Below are positions 35,262 to 46,639 of a stretch of 64,000 bases of DNA, one piece after another; position 1 is the stretch's first letter; every line of letters starts with the position of its first letter. Source of the stretch: Apostichopus japonicus. Its lineage: Eukaryota > Echinodermata > Holothuroidea > Aspidochirotida > Stichopodidae. The notes below the pieces were generated by a model that saw nothing but the letters and a program-made list of their open reading frames with translations, was not told where the DNA came from and did no database searches. The DNA is taken from assembly GCF_037975245.1 (NCBI RefSeq), contig NC_092571.1, forward strand, positions 8,718,501 to 8,782,500. Reading direction: 5' to 3'. The translations under genes were made by a program, and so were the position numbers.

Positions 35262-35887
35262 CAAGGGCGGCGGAACCGGGGGGGGGGCGCAGGGGGCAGG
35301 TTAAAAATGTGCCTTTTTTTCTACATAAAAATTGAGGTGCCTCAAGTTTGCAAGAGGCCAGGGAACCAGAATGAACACTCGAGAAGGGCCGTTTCCGACC
35401 ATCTGAGGGGTTTGTAAAACCAAAAATTTTCTAGTACGCTCCGCGCCAACCGATGGTGGCGCTCCGCTCAGATAGTCGTGCATACAACTTTGCAAATCCT
35501 GGCTAACCCTGTGACTTTTAATGAATTTCTGTGGGTCAAACTCAAAGTTATTTCGAATGGAAAAAATTTGTTAAGATATTAACAAGAAAAAACTCTAATT
35601 CTGAAGATTCCTACATTAGCAACTAGCATGATTTCACCTCATTTTGTCTCAAAAGAAAACTTGTTCCTTGTTTCCCAATTTGCGCATTGGATATTGCAGT
35701 GCTAGTATGCATAATTTCCTTGAAGGGGGGGGGGGACCTTGATGGAGTGATGTGTATACACAAATAAGATAATACAATAAGAGTTATAAAGGGTACTAAA
35801 TATAAGGCTGCATCAGTCCAATCGAATTTCTGCAAAAAGCCCTTTGATGTCGGTGTCCCCAGATTAAAAGTGCTTCCGCCGCCCTTG
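35262..35887. mobile_element. hAT-type MITE, 626 bp
   Basis: The ends CAAGGGCGGCGGAA and TTCCGCCGCCCTTG are 14-bp perfect TIRs, flanked by a perfect TSD ACCTGGAC (35254-35261 and 35888-35895). It has G/C homopolymer runs near both ends and the shared ~100-bp core at about 35385-35482. Non-coding; inserted in the 34949-38239 element. Confidence 0.93.
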
Positions 35888-36188
35888 ACCTGGACATCCC
35901 AGACATTAGTGTATATAAGAAATATTTTCTTTTTCATGGATGGTGGGGGGGGGGAGTGCCTACAAGCCTAAAAGTACAGGTTTATCGTATTCTTTGTTAT
36001 ATTTCATACTTTCTTGTGAGACAAATTGCAGTCTCATCCGACACAGCGATATTATCCCGCCTACGTGTCGTTGAACAATGTATATTTTTCCGGAGGTAGC
36101 TGAGTACTGTGTTAAAATAATAAATAGGTAACTAAATAGGAGCTTAAAAAATATACTGTCCCATTTTTCCCCTTCAAAGTGATATTAC

Positions 36189-37976
36189 CATTTTTGGTTC
36201 CTTGCTTTAGCAAAAGGAACCTATGCAGTCAGGTTGGCGTGCGTGTGTATGTGTGTGTGTGTGTGTGTGCGTCTGTGACACTTGCTTGGGTACGCTCTAT
36301 CTCAATAAGGGAATGTTGGATTGAGGCCAAACTTGGACTATGGATCCCCCATATGGAGAAGGTGTGCCCTATTGTTTTTGGTGCCCACAAAGGTCACCAT
36401 AGGTCAGTTATGGTCCAAAAACCAAAAATATTAAAACTGCAATAACTCCCAGTGCCAATGTGTGACAAGGTTGATATTTTGGGACAAGTTGTGAACTGGT
36501 TAGGGGAACATTTTCAAACTTAACTCGTCAACCCGCATCTGGGTGACCTTTGACCTCAATTTGACCTCTGGTGACCTTTACGTGTTTTTGGGGATTTTTA
36601 CAGTTTCGATGCTATTTTCAGATGTCAAAGGTACCTTCTGATCATAAATGTCAATAGGTTGACCCCCGTGTGACCTTCGAATGCGAAGTTATACAAGGTC
36701 AAAGTTAAATTTCAGACATTTTGTGCAATAACTCCCAGTGCCAAGGTGTGTCACGGTTGATATTTTGGGACAAGTTGCAAATGGTATAGGGGAATATTTT
36801 CAAACTTAACGGTCATGTGATCCGAGGTCACCAAAGGTCAATTAATGATAAAAAACTAGTTTTTTGGCAATAACTCGAGAACGAATTGTCTGTTAGGGTT
36901 GGAAATTACTTAAATGTAATCCAATTTTCAACCCGCATGTGGGTGACCTTTGACCTCAATTTGACCTCTGTGACCTTTTTCATGTTTTGGGGATTTTTAC
37001 AGTTTCGATGCTATTTTCAGATGTCAAAGGTACCTTCTGATCATAAATGTCAATAGGTTGACCCCCGTGTGACCTTCGAATGCGAAGTTATACAAGGTCA
37101 AAGTTAAATTTCAGACATTTTGTGCAATAACTTTCAGTGCCAAGGTGTGTCACAGTTGATATTTTGGGACAAGTTGCAAATGGTATAGGGAAATATTTTC
37201 AAACTTAACGGCCATGTGATCCGAGGTCAACAAAGGTCAATTAATGATAAAAAACTAGTTTTTTGGCGATCACTTGAGAATGAATTGTCCGTTAGGGTTG
37301 GAAATTACTTAAATGTAATCCAATTGTCAACCCGCATGTGGGTGACCTTTGACCTCAATTTGACCTCTGGTGACCTTTACTTGTTTTGGGGATTTTTACA
37401 GTTTTGATGCTATTTTCAGATGTCAAAGGTACCTTCTGATCATTAATGTCAATGGGTTGACCCCCGTGGGACATTCGTGTGCAAAGTTATTAATGTTAAA
37501 AATTTATTAATGTTAAAAAACTAGTATTTTGGGGGGAAAATGGGCAAAGAAAAAATGTTTGAATTTTTACAGTTTTGATGCTCTATTTAGGTCTCACCGT
37601 TCAGAAAGGTCAATTGGTTGACCTCCGGGTGTGCAGTTATGCAATTAAATCCCAATGCCATGGCTGATATTTTGGGACAAGTTGTGAATGGTGGAACATT
37701 TCAAATTTCACGGTCATGTCATCTGTGGTCACCAATGTTATCATATATGTTGACCTTCTTGTAGGTGACCTTATATCTCTTACATTTTCGATGCCATGTT
37801 CAGATCTCAAAACCGCATTTTGATCATAATCCGATCACAATTTGTGATCACAAATGTGTTGGCTATAGTGTTGGTTACGTTATGGGTACATGTAGGACCA
37901 CAATTACTTGACTATTTGAACCCAATCTTGCTTGATAATATTATGTGTATTGTCATATACCCCTACGCAAGGAACC
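36189..37976. repeat. Array of ~400-bp units with AGGTCA half-sites
   Basis: Units recur at 399-400 bp: TGACCTTTGACCT is at 36544, 36944 and 37343, and ATGCGAAGTTATACAAGGTC at 36681 and 37080. The array decays after 37.45 kb. It is bounded by TGGTTCCTTGC (about 36191) and its complement GCAAGGAACCA (about 37967), so it may be the body of a TIR element. A (TG)n run lies at about 36238-36270. Non-coding. Confidence 0.85.
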
Positions 37977-39700
37977 ACAGTGACCTTGGGCTCTTGTTTC
38001 TTCTTCTAATTTACCAAATTTTTGGGGAAGTGTAAATTTCTAAAACGTGAGATTATAAAATAAAGAATGTTTAGATGCAACTTGCAAGGCCTCAGAAGTG
38101 CCGTTTCCGGCAATCTGAGAGGAATTTTCTTGTACGCTACGCGCCAACCGATGGTGGCGCTCCGCTTAGATAGTGTCACAGGAACTTTCGGGCACAAAAA
38201 GTTCTGCCCCCCAAACTGAAATGGTCCCGTACGCCTATGATTGTGGAAGCATAACTTAATAAATGTCGATGATTTTAACAATAACCTTTCTCCTTATGTG
38301 CTTACACATGAAGTGATCAACCAAATAAACGAAACGAAACAATCAAAGAATTTGTGTTTGATCATCTGCCAAGTTTGTCACAGTCTGCGTTGCAATCCTC
38401 TTCAGAAAACTGACAAGTGATATTTAATTGAAACATAACACGTTGCATCAGTTAGTTGGTCGCTTAGAATGTATAGTTTTTAGAGGTATGCTGTATTGGC
38501 CCCAAATATGCCAGAAGTTAAAATATGGTCACCTTTGGTCAAAATTCTTCAACTGTTTTTATTATCACCTCGGAGGTTATATACCCAAAGGGACATTCAG
38601 TCATCTTGTGTGTTCATTTAGTATGTCTGAGAACAATATGGAGAGTAAAGACATTGAGGGAAATACCTTTGAAACTTCTAGCAATTATAGCATGCTATAA
38701 TTTGGGACCTATATACAGGGTATTCAGTTGAGGGGCCCTTGAGTTGAAAGAGTTCACTGTGAAGAAAATGAGTGCGCGGTATCGTAGACATTTACTTTGC
38801 AGATAGGTTTCAATAATCAACGATTCACGTGTCATGATATCTCTACTAAGAAGTAAGTATAGTAGAGCAGTCAAAGCTAACATCGCAGTTTGCTAAATTT
38901 CTTTTTGTCATAAACACCGTTTCCACTATTATTCACGTGTAATGGGCCACATGTACTTAAGTCTCCTGCTAAATATTATTAAATATTCATTAATTATTAC
39001 ACGAAGTAGGCACAGCTCGAAGTTTTGTCGTGAACACCACACACGCGCGGTACGAGTGTTAACAGTATATATGGGTGTATGTACTGTAGGCAATGTTGTC
39101 GAACTCCTTCAGCTACTATTCTCTGTTCGTTGGAGAATCGATTTAAGAGTTTAATCAGGGAGTTGTTATGGAACAACTGCCTGCATAACAACTCCCTGAT
39201 TTAATAAGGATTTCGGTTTGTTTCTCAGGATATAAAATATCAAATGGCATGTGAAATAACATAAAAAAGAAGCAAGCCAAAAAAAGGACCGGGTTACACT
39301 CTGCTGAACACAATAGGCATAGGCTAGGCCTACTCATTCACTCCACGATAAGCCGTTCCATTCAGTGCAGGCTGTCCATTGTGCCCGCGGACAAAGCTCT
39401 GTCTGCTGACTACCTAATTAATCTTCGGGACTTCTCTGTCAAAGCCTAGTGATGTCATTCAGAATATTCATAGCCTCCAAGGAAATTCGGCTCTCCGCGG
39501 CACACCGCAATGGTGAGTTTTGAAAAGGCCCCTAAATAACTGCCAGTTCTCATCGTAAATACCCTTTTAATCCGATATTGCATAGGATATGATAACATGC
39601 AGCACCTGCTCCACTTCCAACATATATTATTTACTTTGTTTTGATAGACCAATTACATATCAAAGGTATATGATCACATTTCTTTCATTATTAAATGTAG

Positions 39701-39758
39701 GGCAATCCAGAGGAGCATACTATTATGGATTTTGCTAACATAATCAAAGAGAAAATTG
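39701..39758 (+). CDS. UXS1: UXS1 exon e
   Basis: This 58-nt exon reads GNPEEHTIMDFANIIKEKI plus the first base of a Gly codon. GNPEEHT is a highly conserved block of UXS enzymes after the S-P-V-N-L strand. The acceptor AG is at 39699-39700 and the donor GTGAGT at 39759. The 5' intron is phase 0 and the 3' intron phase 1. The exon lies only 169 bp downstream of the right end of the large Harbinger-type element. Confidence 0.94.
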
Positions 39759-39999
39759 GTGAGTTTAATAATGTTACCTTGTATATTTAATATATATTTA
39801 ATATATATTTAATAGCTTTGATTTACATGGGCATACATGGGCTCTGCATACAGCTCTCTAAGAGGGAGGGATTTTTTTGTACATATATACAGTAAACTGT
39901 CCAAATTGTGAGAAGTTTGGGTTTTAACCACTTTTCAAGTTTATCTTTCAATATTTGAATTCTGATGTAAGCTTTAGTAAGTTGTCAACCTGTGCTCAG

Positions 40000-42545
40000 C
40001 AGTGTTTCCACTAAGCCGCTATGACGCGATTTTGACGCAATGGCTTGCCGATTTGACGCACTGGCGTTCAGAGAAAGAGAAAAAAAGAGGGTTTCATTTT
40101 CTCCTGAATTTTATACAATGTGAATTGGGAAAAAATCGTTTCAAAAGGCATGGTGTTCAGAACTTCAACTTGAAGTGAAGAAATTATTACTGTATTGTTT
40201 CCAATTTATCGTCAGAAATTTTAAATTAGCGATCGTTAACTTGACCCTAGCACTGTGGTTTCTATACAGTCACGTAGATTTAGCTTGATTGTTGTAAAGC
40301 TAAATCTTATATTTTTGCTTTAGCTAGGGTTTCGCAGTAGCAGCGCGAATCGCGCAAACAGTTCTCACAATCCCACATCACATTTGATCAAATTTGAAGC
40401 AGCTAGTGGGGGAGGGTCGCGCACAATCACCCAGAACTTCCCGCGCAGTCACTGGCAAAAGTTACGGCTTCCACTAAGCAATTTCAGTACCAGCGACAAT
40501 AACTTCAAATCCCCCAAAATCTCCAACGACATGGTAGCCTAACTTCCATCTAAGTCAACATGGAACTCTAACCTAGCCATCTGTTTATTCGCTCAAGTTG
40601 TGTCGCAAATAAAAAATATCCAAGAAAAACTGCAATCTTTGACAACATGTTAGCCTAACAACCACACTATATCAATGGGAAATGTAGCCTAACGGTCGGT
40701 TTGCAAAAAAATAATAACAATACTTTGCGTAGCTTTGTTTACATAATTTCCTTGCTGCTATCTTCGCGTGCAAGGTAGCCAAACACCACAGGTAGTCATC
40801 GGGAAAATCTAGCCTAAGCATCTCTTTATTCGCTGAAATTACTAGAACTAAAATATCCATGAAATACTGCAACCTTCGACCACATGTTAGCCTAACAACC
40901 ACACTAAGTCAATGGGAAATGTAGCCTAACCATTGGTTTGCAAAAAAAAAAAAAAAATCGTTGGAAATCGGCAGTTGTTTTGAAGGTATGTGCTATGTCT
41001 TAGAGAGGGTATGTTGTATTTTACATACACCTTTGCTGTGGTGATGCATTGAAGGTTTTAACTTCGAATACTTTTCAGCGGTGTAATGGTTTCGTATTTG
41101 GTGGTGGGTAATTTTATCCACACACGAAAAAATACATGATTAAAGGAAAGGGCACCTTCAGTAGAAGTAAACCTGTGTTTATATATCAGTTGATGGGTTA
41201 TTGGTTTTTCGTCATATATTCAGTGAATTGACGTTATTTGCTAAACGATCGCAAATTTTGGCAATTAAACTTTCAATGAATTTGCTATACGGTCGCAGCT
41301 AACAAGGAAGAGGGTAATTGTGCTTACTTGATCCTGATGAATGCTTAATCCTGATGAATGAAACCTTTTCCGTAAACAGCATATTGAACTTTGGAAAAGC
41401 GCCCTTAAACCTTAAAAAAGCCCTCGTAAATGCATTACGGGGGGCGTTGTCAACTTTTCATTTTCCAAAATAGCCTCCCAGAGCCAAATCTAAATTTCTA
41501 CCCTGCATTGCAAGTGGTGCACCACTATATTTGAGCCAAATTTAGCTTGTAAAGATGAAGCGTAATATGCAATGAACTAATTTATTATTATTTAGCAATC
41601 ATCGTGTATATACAGTAAAGCTCAGGGTTCCAAGCCTCAATTTAAAATCAGACATTGGATTGGCCGATGTTTAGTACACAGGGGCGTAGCCAGTATGTAG
41701 CACTGTAGGCCCGGGCCTACCCTTTTTTGGCCAAGTTTTTTTTTTTTAACCACCGTAACTCAATTCCATAAGCTTGCTGGACGAGTTTTAGAGTCTAGAC
41801 AGGAAAATCTATTGAAATGAACATAGCAAGAATATGGCTAAATTAGGTGACTTATTCTTCTGTCATCTAGGCTGTCATTTCTATCGCGTGCCGTTTTAAT
41901 CAGCACTCTACCTGCCGAAGAAGACTAGGATCCGATCTTGTCAGTTTTTTAATATCTAGTTAAGAACCCATTTACGCAGATAATATTTCAGTTGAGAAAC
42001 ATTCCACAGTCATATAGGCATATCGTTGATTAGCAGACTGTATAGAGCTGCAGCACTTTGTTGGCTGTTGTTACTGGCTTACTCTGTACATGTTTAAATA
42101 CATTATGTAGTATTGAATTAAGTACTTTTTTAACTCGTTTGTTGTTTTGGTTTAAAAGTGATATTGAATGAGGTGTCTCAAATTACCAAGAAGCCAGGGA
42201 ACCAAAATGAACGCTCTGGAAGGGCTGTTTCCGGCCATCTGGGGGTTTGTAAAACCAAAAATTTTCTTGTACGCTCCCCGCCAACCGATGGTGGCGCTCC
42301 GTTCAGATAGTCTTGTCAACAACTTTGACAATCCTGGCTATGCCCCTGGTACTAATACTGTGGGTAAAATGTTACATCGTGTGAAGTCACGAAAACATTG
42401 ATCGATTGTGTTTTGGGTTCAATAAAATAATTTTCCCGGAATTTAACCCCTTCCCCTAAGACCCCGCTCCCCCAGGACGGGGTGAGTCAAATTTTCAGAT
42501 ATTAGCCATTTTGACTCAATGGGAAATTTCTTAGAGGAAACACTG
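40000..42545. mobile_element. hAT-type element, 2.5 kb
   Basis: The ends are CAGTGTTTCCACTAAG and (reverse complement of the right) CAGTGTTTCCTCTAAG. A perfect 8-bp TSD GTGCTCAG flanks it (39992-39999 and 42546-42553). Near 40.32-40.95 kb the interior matches, inverted, the middle of the 2048-3623 element and the GTTAGGCTA-CATG units. It contains a further MITE at 41679-42348. No transposase seen. Confidence 0.9.
41679..42348. mobile_element. TIR MITE with the shared core
   Basis: The ends are CAGGGGCGTAGCCAG and (complement of the right) CAGGGGCATAGCCAG. The flanking octamers TTAGTACA and GTACTAAT are not a direct duplication, so the TSD has been lost or the ends are rearranged. The ~100-bp core with GCCAACCGATGGTGGC is at about 42215-42315. 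670 bp, non-coding. Confidence 0.78.
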
Positions 42546-42868
42546 GTGCTCAGTAACAACTTAAAAAGTAACAGAAGAACTATTGTAGCTGCCTGTCATT
42601 TCTGGCAGTAAATATTTTTTGGTGGTAAGGCAGCCATAATTTTACATCTTGGTATTCCCTCAGATGTCCAATTCCACTTACCATTTTGGCTCTTTATCTT
42701 TGTGGAGTGCTTGATATTCCTGCAAATAGCTTTTTGATTTTTTAAAGGAGTTTATTCAACAACCATATAGTCAGTCCCTTGACCAACCTACCCAGTATTA
42801 TCAAAGTAGTATTGCAAATGCTCAAACTAAGACACCATCATACATTTTTTGACCAAGTAAATTTGGTT

Positions 42869-45204
42869 TAGGGCTGTGTCATTCCATTTAATTGACTAAC
42901 CGGTTAACCGATTCTATTAACCGAACGGTTAACGTTTAAACGTAACCCGTGTTGTTGCCTCAAAATAAAAGCCGAAAATCAGAGTTATATAGCTCAGATT
43001 ATAATTCCGAAAGAGCGCCACCACTTTTGATGCGGAAGTACATTCTCAAAATAGCGCTGCAAGTATCGTTTTTTCGTAACGCGTATGTCAAGAATTTGGT
43101 TGTATTTGCTTAGTTTTGACGATCGTTGCATTGAAAAAGACGAATCGCGCGTTTTCATGAAGTTTTAAACAGATTTTTGTTTCTCTTTCAGTTCATCGGT
43201 AACTGTTACAGAGATATTTGAAGCAAATATTTCTTCGTTAATTGCGTAGCCCCTACTGTAATAGCGCAGGCATTGTATGGCAGTTATAAGCCTAATATTA
43301 CAAGGCCTACTTAATATTGGCATTGTGTATTGAAGTTCGCGATCATATGGAGTGTTAGACTACAAGTCTATTACCAGCTAGCCAAGGTTAGGAAAGTCGG
43401 TTGTTAGGAAGCGATTACTACAGAAGTGTACGGTAGTAGGGCTAGGCCTACGCAATTACAAGTACAACAATGGGTCACAGATATATTGAATTTGTGCATG
43501 GTGGAGGGGTAGGCAGAGGGTAGGGGGGAAGTGTGGAAAACATTGTAAAATTTCCCGCGAACACCCTGTCGATTTCCCGCCGGAGTTCGCGCAGCAAACA
43601 CAATTAGCACGCGTAGCATAATGGCGTGGGGTAGTCCCCCGGTGGGGTCATGTGGTGGAACCCCTTGTGGGGGTCCAGGTGTTAACGCCCCGGAAAATTT
43701 GGCGCGTCTGGCGATAAAATATTCGCAGCTGTGGATGCAAAATACTGACAACTTTTTTAATTTAAATTGTTACGAAACTGATGAAATTTTTGAAATGACA
43801 ATTTAGAGTAGCCATATTTTGTTATAAAATGAAAAGAGATCTATCTGTCTTACAATCATTAAAAAGTTTAACTTAAAAAAACATGCGATTTTATGAAACA
43901 ACGTTCGGCAAAGCCCCATTCCTAGACTGCCTAACAATAGCTTGCACTATACTACAACTACGGTAGGCTACATTTTCCAAGATACCTTGCCAAACAACTG
44001 TGAGCTCATCCCCTGTCTAACACCTGTTGTTAACAATTTTTTGGCATGTTGCCAAGGAACGTTTCATGGTCTAGAATTAATAAGGTCAGTCAGTAAAGGT
44101 TCGGTTAAGTTATGAGAATTATTATCTTAGACGTTTAAGAAAAGTAGGTAAAATATGATCCCCGTAACAGCTAGGTAAGTAAAACAGGCAACTGACTCCT
44201 CCGCATGAACAAGACAAACTATTCCACATGATACATGAAAGTAAACCTTGTAATCACATGTTTAAGGCCACTTGGCATGATTAACTAAATGCTTAATATT
44301 GTTTCCATGTTCTTGTAGAAAACGTAAACTTCGCAATATACAATTAGTTGTGGTTTTGTAGTTACGTGAGATCCGTAACCGACGAGGTGGTTAGGCTATT
44401 TGCTATACACTAAACTATGGTAGGATATTATTTTCTCCGTAATTTTGGAAATTCTAGAAAATACTTTTTCGCCGCTTAACACCAGATGTGTTCTTACGTT
44501 TTATTCATAATTGGGTGTACTAGAGCCTTGTTAACATGACATTAGTTGCATTTAGCAAGATATGCCAGTTTCGCGTGAATTTTTCGAAAGTTTTTCGCTC
44601 GATCTTTCGTAAAATTTGAAAGGTGTACCCACTTACTTTTCGTACACAATTGGTTATTTCTCTACTGATTTTCAGAGTTTTCTTTACAGTCAAGTGTATA
44701 CGTTGTGCATTGAGTATAAACTTATCGCGAATGCAAGAAAACGATGCGGGGATTTCCAGCAGACAAATGTTTTCTTTGTGGGATTACTGAGTCTGTTTGA
44801 ATGGAATCCCGCACCTTAGAGGGAACACTGAACTGAAATTACATCATAATAAAGAAAACGTTTACTGCTTAAATACAATATAAATTTGAAAGGATTAGAT
44901 GCAGACTCGCCCCGTTGTCGAACAGGGTAACAATAGGCGCTTCACGGGTCGCATACCGCTTGGTAATCCCTTCAATCGTACCGCCAATCTTAAAAATCTT
45001 TTGTATGGATGCGTGATAAAGTTTGCAATTGTTACGTGATTTTCGGCAAGCAAATGTTGCGGTCTATTTCGGGAATAAAGTGATGTGAAGACGCGCCGTT
45101 GCGACTGCGTAATTGGCATTACAAAAATGGTTAAACTTATACGATGTACGGCGGACGTTTATCCGGCCGTTCGGTCGGTTAACCGTTTAACCGTTACAGC
45201 CCTA
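42869..45204. mobile_element. hAT-type element, 2.3 kb, GGTTAACCG-rich ends
   Basis: The ends TAGGGCTGTGTC and (complement of the right) TAGGGCTGTAAC are TIRs. They are flanked by a perfect 8-bp TSD ATTTGGTT (42861-42868 and 45205-45212). Subterminal GGTTAACCG and CGGTTAA motifs are repeated at both ends. Frames up to 115 residues (43404-43751, minus) show no domain; non-autonomous. Confidence 0.9.
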
Positions 45205-45422
45205 ATTTGGTTCACATCTCAACCACTCAGACACTGTTCACATTACTATATTAACCTCATAAAATAGGAATTTTTAAGTTTCCTTCATTACTTGAGAGTT
45301 AATGAATGATTTTTGCTTTGGATTTTAATATTGAATCGCATGGAGAAATCTGCCACGCTGTGTCTAATTAATATTCAACAATGATGGAAATTTTAATTCA
45401 AGTAAAGTGTTTGCACTTGCAG

Positions 45423-45526
45423 GGGGAGACAGCAAAATAACTAACATCGAAGCAGCAGAGGATGATCCCAAGAGAAGAAAACCAGATATAGCAAAAGCTA
45501 AGAAGCACCTTAAGTGGGAACCAATT
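45423..45526 (+). CDS. UXS1: UXS1 exon f
   Basis: The exon completes the split Gly codon and reads GDSKITNIEAAEDDPKRRKP then DIAKAKKHLKWEPI. DDPxxRxPDIxKAKxxLxWEP is the conserved C-terminal motif of UDP-sugar decarboxylases and epimerases; its Arg contacts the nucleotide sugar in relatives. The acceptor is CAG ending at 45422 and the donor GTGAGT at 45527. The exon is 104 nt with a phase 0 3' intron. It is 218 bp downstream of the right end of a 2.3-kb hAT-type element. Confidence 0.94.
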
Positions 45527-46639
45527 GTGAGTACAAACAATCCTTCATGTTTATTGTATGTGTGTACATATGTGACAACCTGGTGCATAGACATAATAAC
45601 TCAGGAACTGAAGGTTACAATAACTTCAGACTTGGTACATAGATTCCTCATTCTAATTTCTTGGCTGTCTGTGTTGAGTAACCCCAATGATCAAGGAGGT
45701 CACAGACAGAAAAAATATGAACAGTTTTATAGGAGCTACCCAACACCTACACCAGTGGTAAATCTGATAGATTTATTTCGCTCCTCGCTTACCCGTCTCC
45801 TCACAGCCTTAGCTCTTGCATGATACCGTGCCTAGCATTCTAGGTATGGTACCTTTTAAATAATGAACGGGTAATCTTTTAACAGGGTTCGCCAGCTCTG
45901 TCTGGACCCCTCCTGTCAATGCGCGTCCTTCTCATCTTACCACCCAAAGTATTTTGGCATACGTCTGATTGTGTATCATTTCAGTTCTACTGAACTGGAT
46001 TTTTCAAGCCCCTTTTTGGTGTTTTGGAAGAAGTCTGAAGTTGTTGTGTCCAGCCTGAGAAATTTGGGATGGTTTTCAGGACATCCCTTTCCTCGCTTTG
46101 TTTATTTTTTTCGGGGGAAAAGGTAGCAGTTTCTCAAACTGCTCACACTAGTTTTCCTGTCTGTGTACTAGTCATATTGTTGCCATATTCGACTTGTATT
46201 TTCACATCCTCTTTGTTAAGTTTTCTTTCAAAGACTATTAACTGTTTATAGTTGGCATTCTTTCATTTTCCCATTCGTTGGCCTATTTCTTATGTATTCT
46301 TGTTAGGGTTTTGGTTACTACTCTCCTTGTAAGCCACTTGCATCTACAATCGTTGACAAAAATAGATGGGACACCCCACTCCCCGTATCAATGTTGCAGT
46401 TTCTGAGCGCTTTTGGCTACAACATTGAACAGGGGGAAGGGGGTGCGCTTAAACCAATATCGCTCGTTGCTGCTCATACTGTCCCATCATTTTTTTCGAG
46501 GATTGTAGCTTACATGAAGCATATTGCTACTTCCGTACTTGCTAGGCTGTTTTGTGTAAGCTTATCATTCTTTCCACCTTTGTTACTCCATTTGCTATTC
46601 ATATTTGCCTTAATTCAGAGATGTTTTCAAGGAGCCAAC
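45527..46639. other. Intron 3' of exon f, possible retroelement leader
   Basis: No domain-bearing frame. GATACCGTGCCTAGCATT and TAGGTATGGTACC near 45.82 kb, with pyrimidine-rich sequence after, may be the terminal region of the DIRS/Ngaro-like element, but no matching copy was found at its other end. Confidence 0.35.

Larger units (their letters stand above)
34949..38239. mobile_element. hAT-type element, 3.3 kb, non-autonomous
   Basis: The left end CATAGGCGTACGAGGC and the right end, reverse complemented, CATAGGCGTACGGGACC are TIRs. The flanking 8-bp TSD ATTGTGGA is perfect (34941-34948 and 38240-38247). Inside are a 626-bp MITE and an array of 400-bp units. The ~100-bp shared core is near its right end (38.1 kb). 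No transposase seen. Confidence 0.88.
32491..39532. mobile_element. Harbinger-type TIR element, 7.0 kb with nested insertions
   Basis: The ends are GGGGCCTTTTCAAAACTC at 32491 and its complement ending at 39532; the TIR extends about 40 bp with few mismatches (through CCATTGCGGT-TGCCGCGGA). TAA lies at both margins (32488-32490 and 39533-39535), matching the 3-bp TWA duplication of PIF/Harbinger elements. It contains a truncated MITE, a 3.3-kb hAT-type element and a MITE inside that. No Harbinger transposase or Myb-like gene is visible, so it appears non-autonomous. It fills nearly the whole intron between exons d and e. Confidence 0.82.

Noticed and set aside
43404-43751. 115-residue minus frame in the 42869-45204 element as a transposase
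   Set aside because: Proline- and glycine-rich translation of GC-rich DNA without any catalytic or zinc-finger motif.
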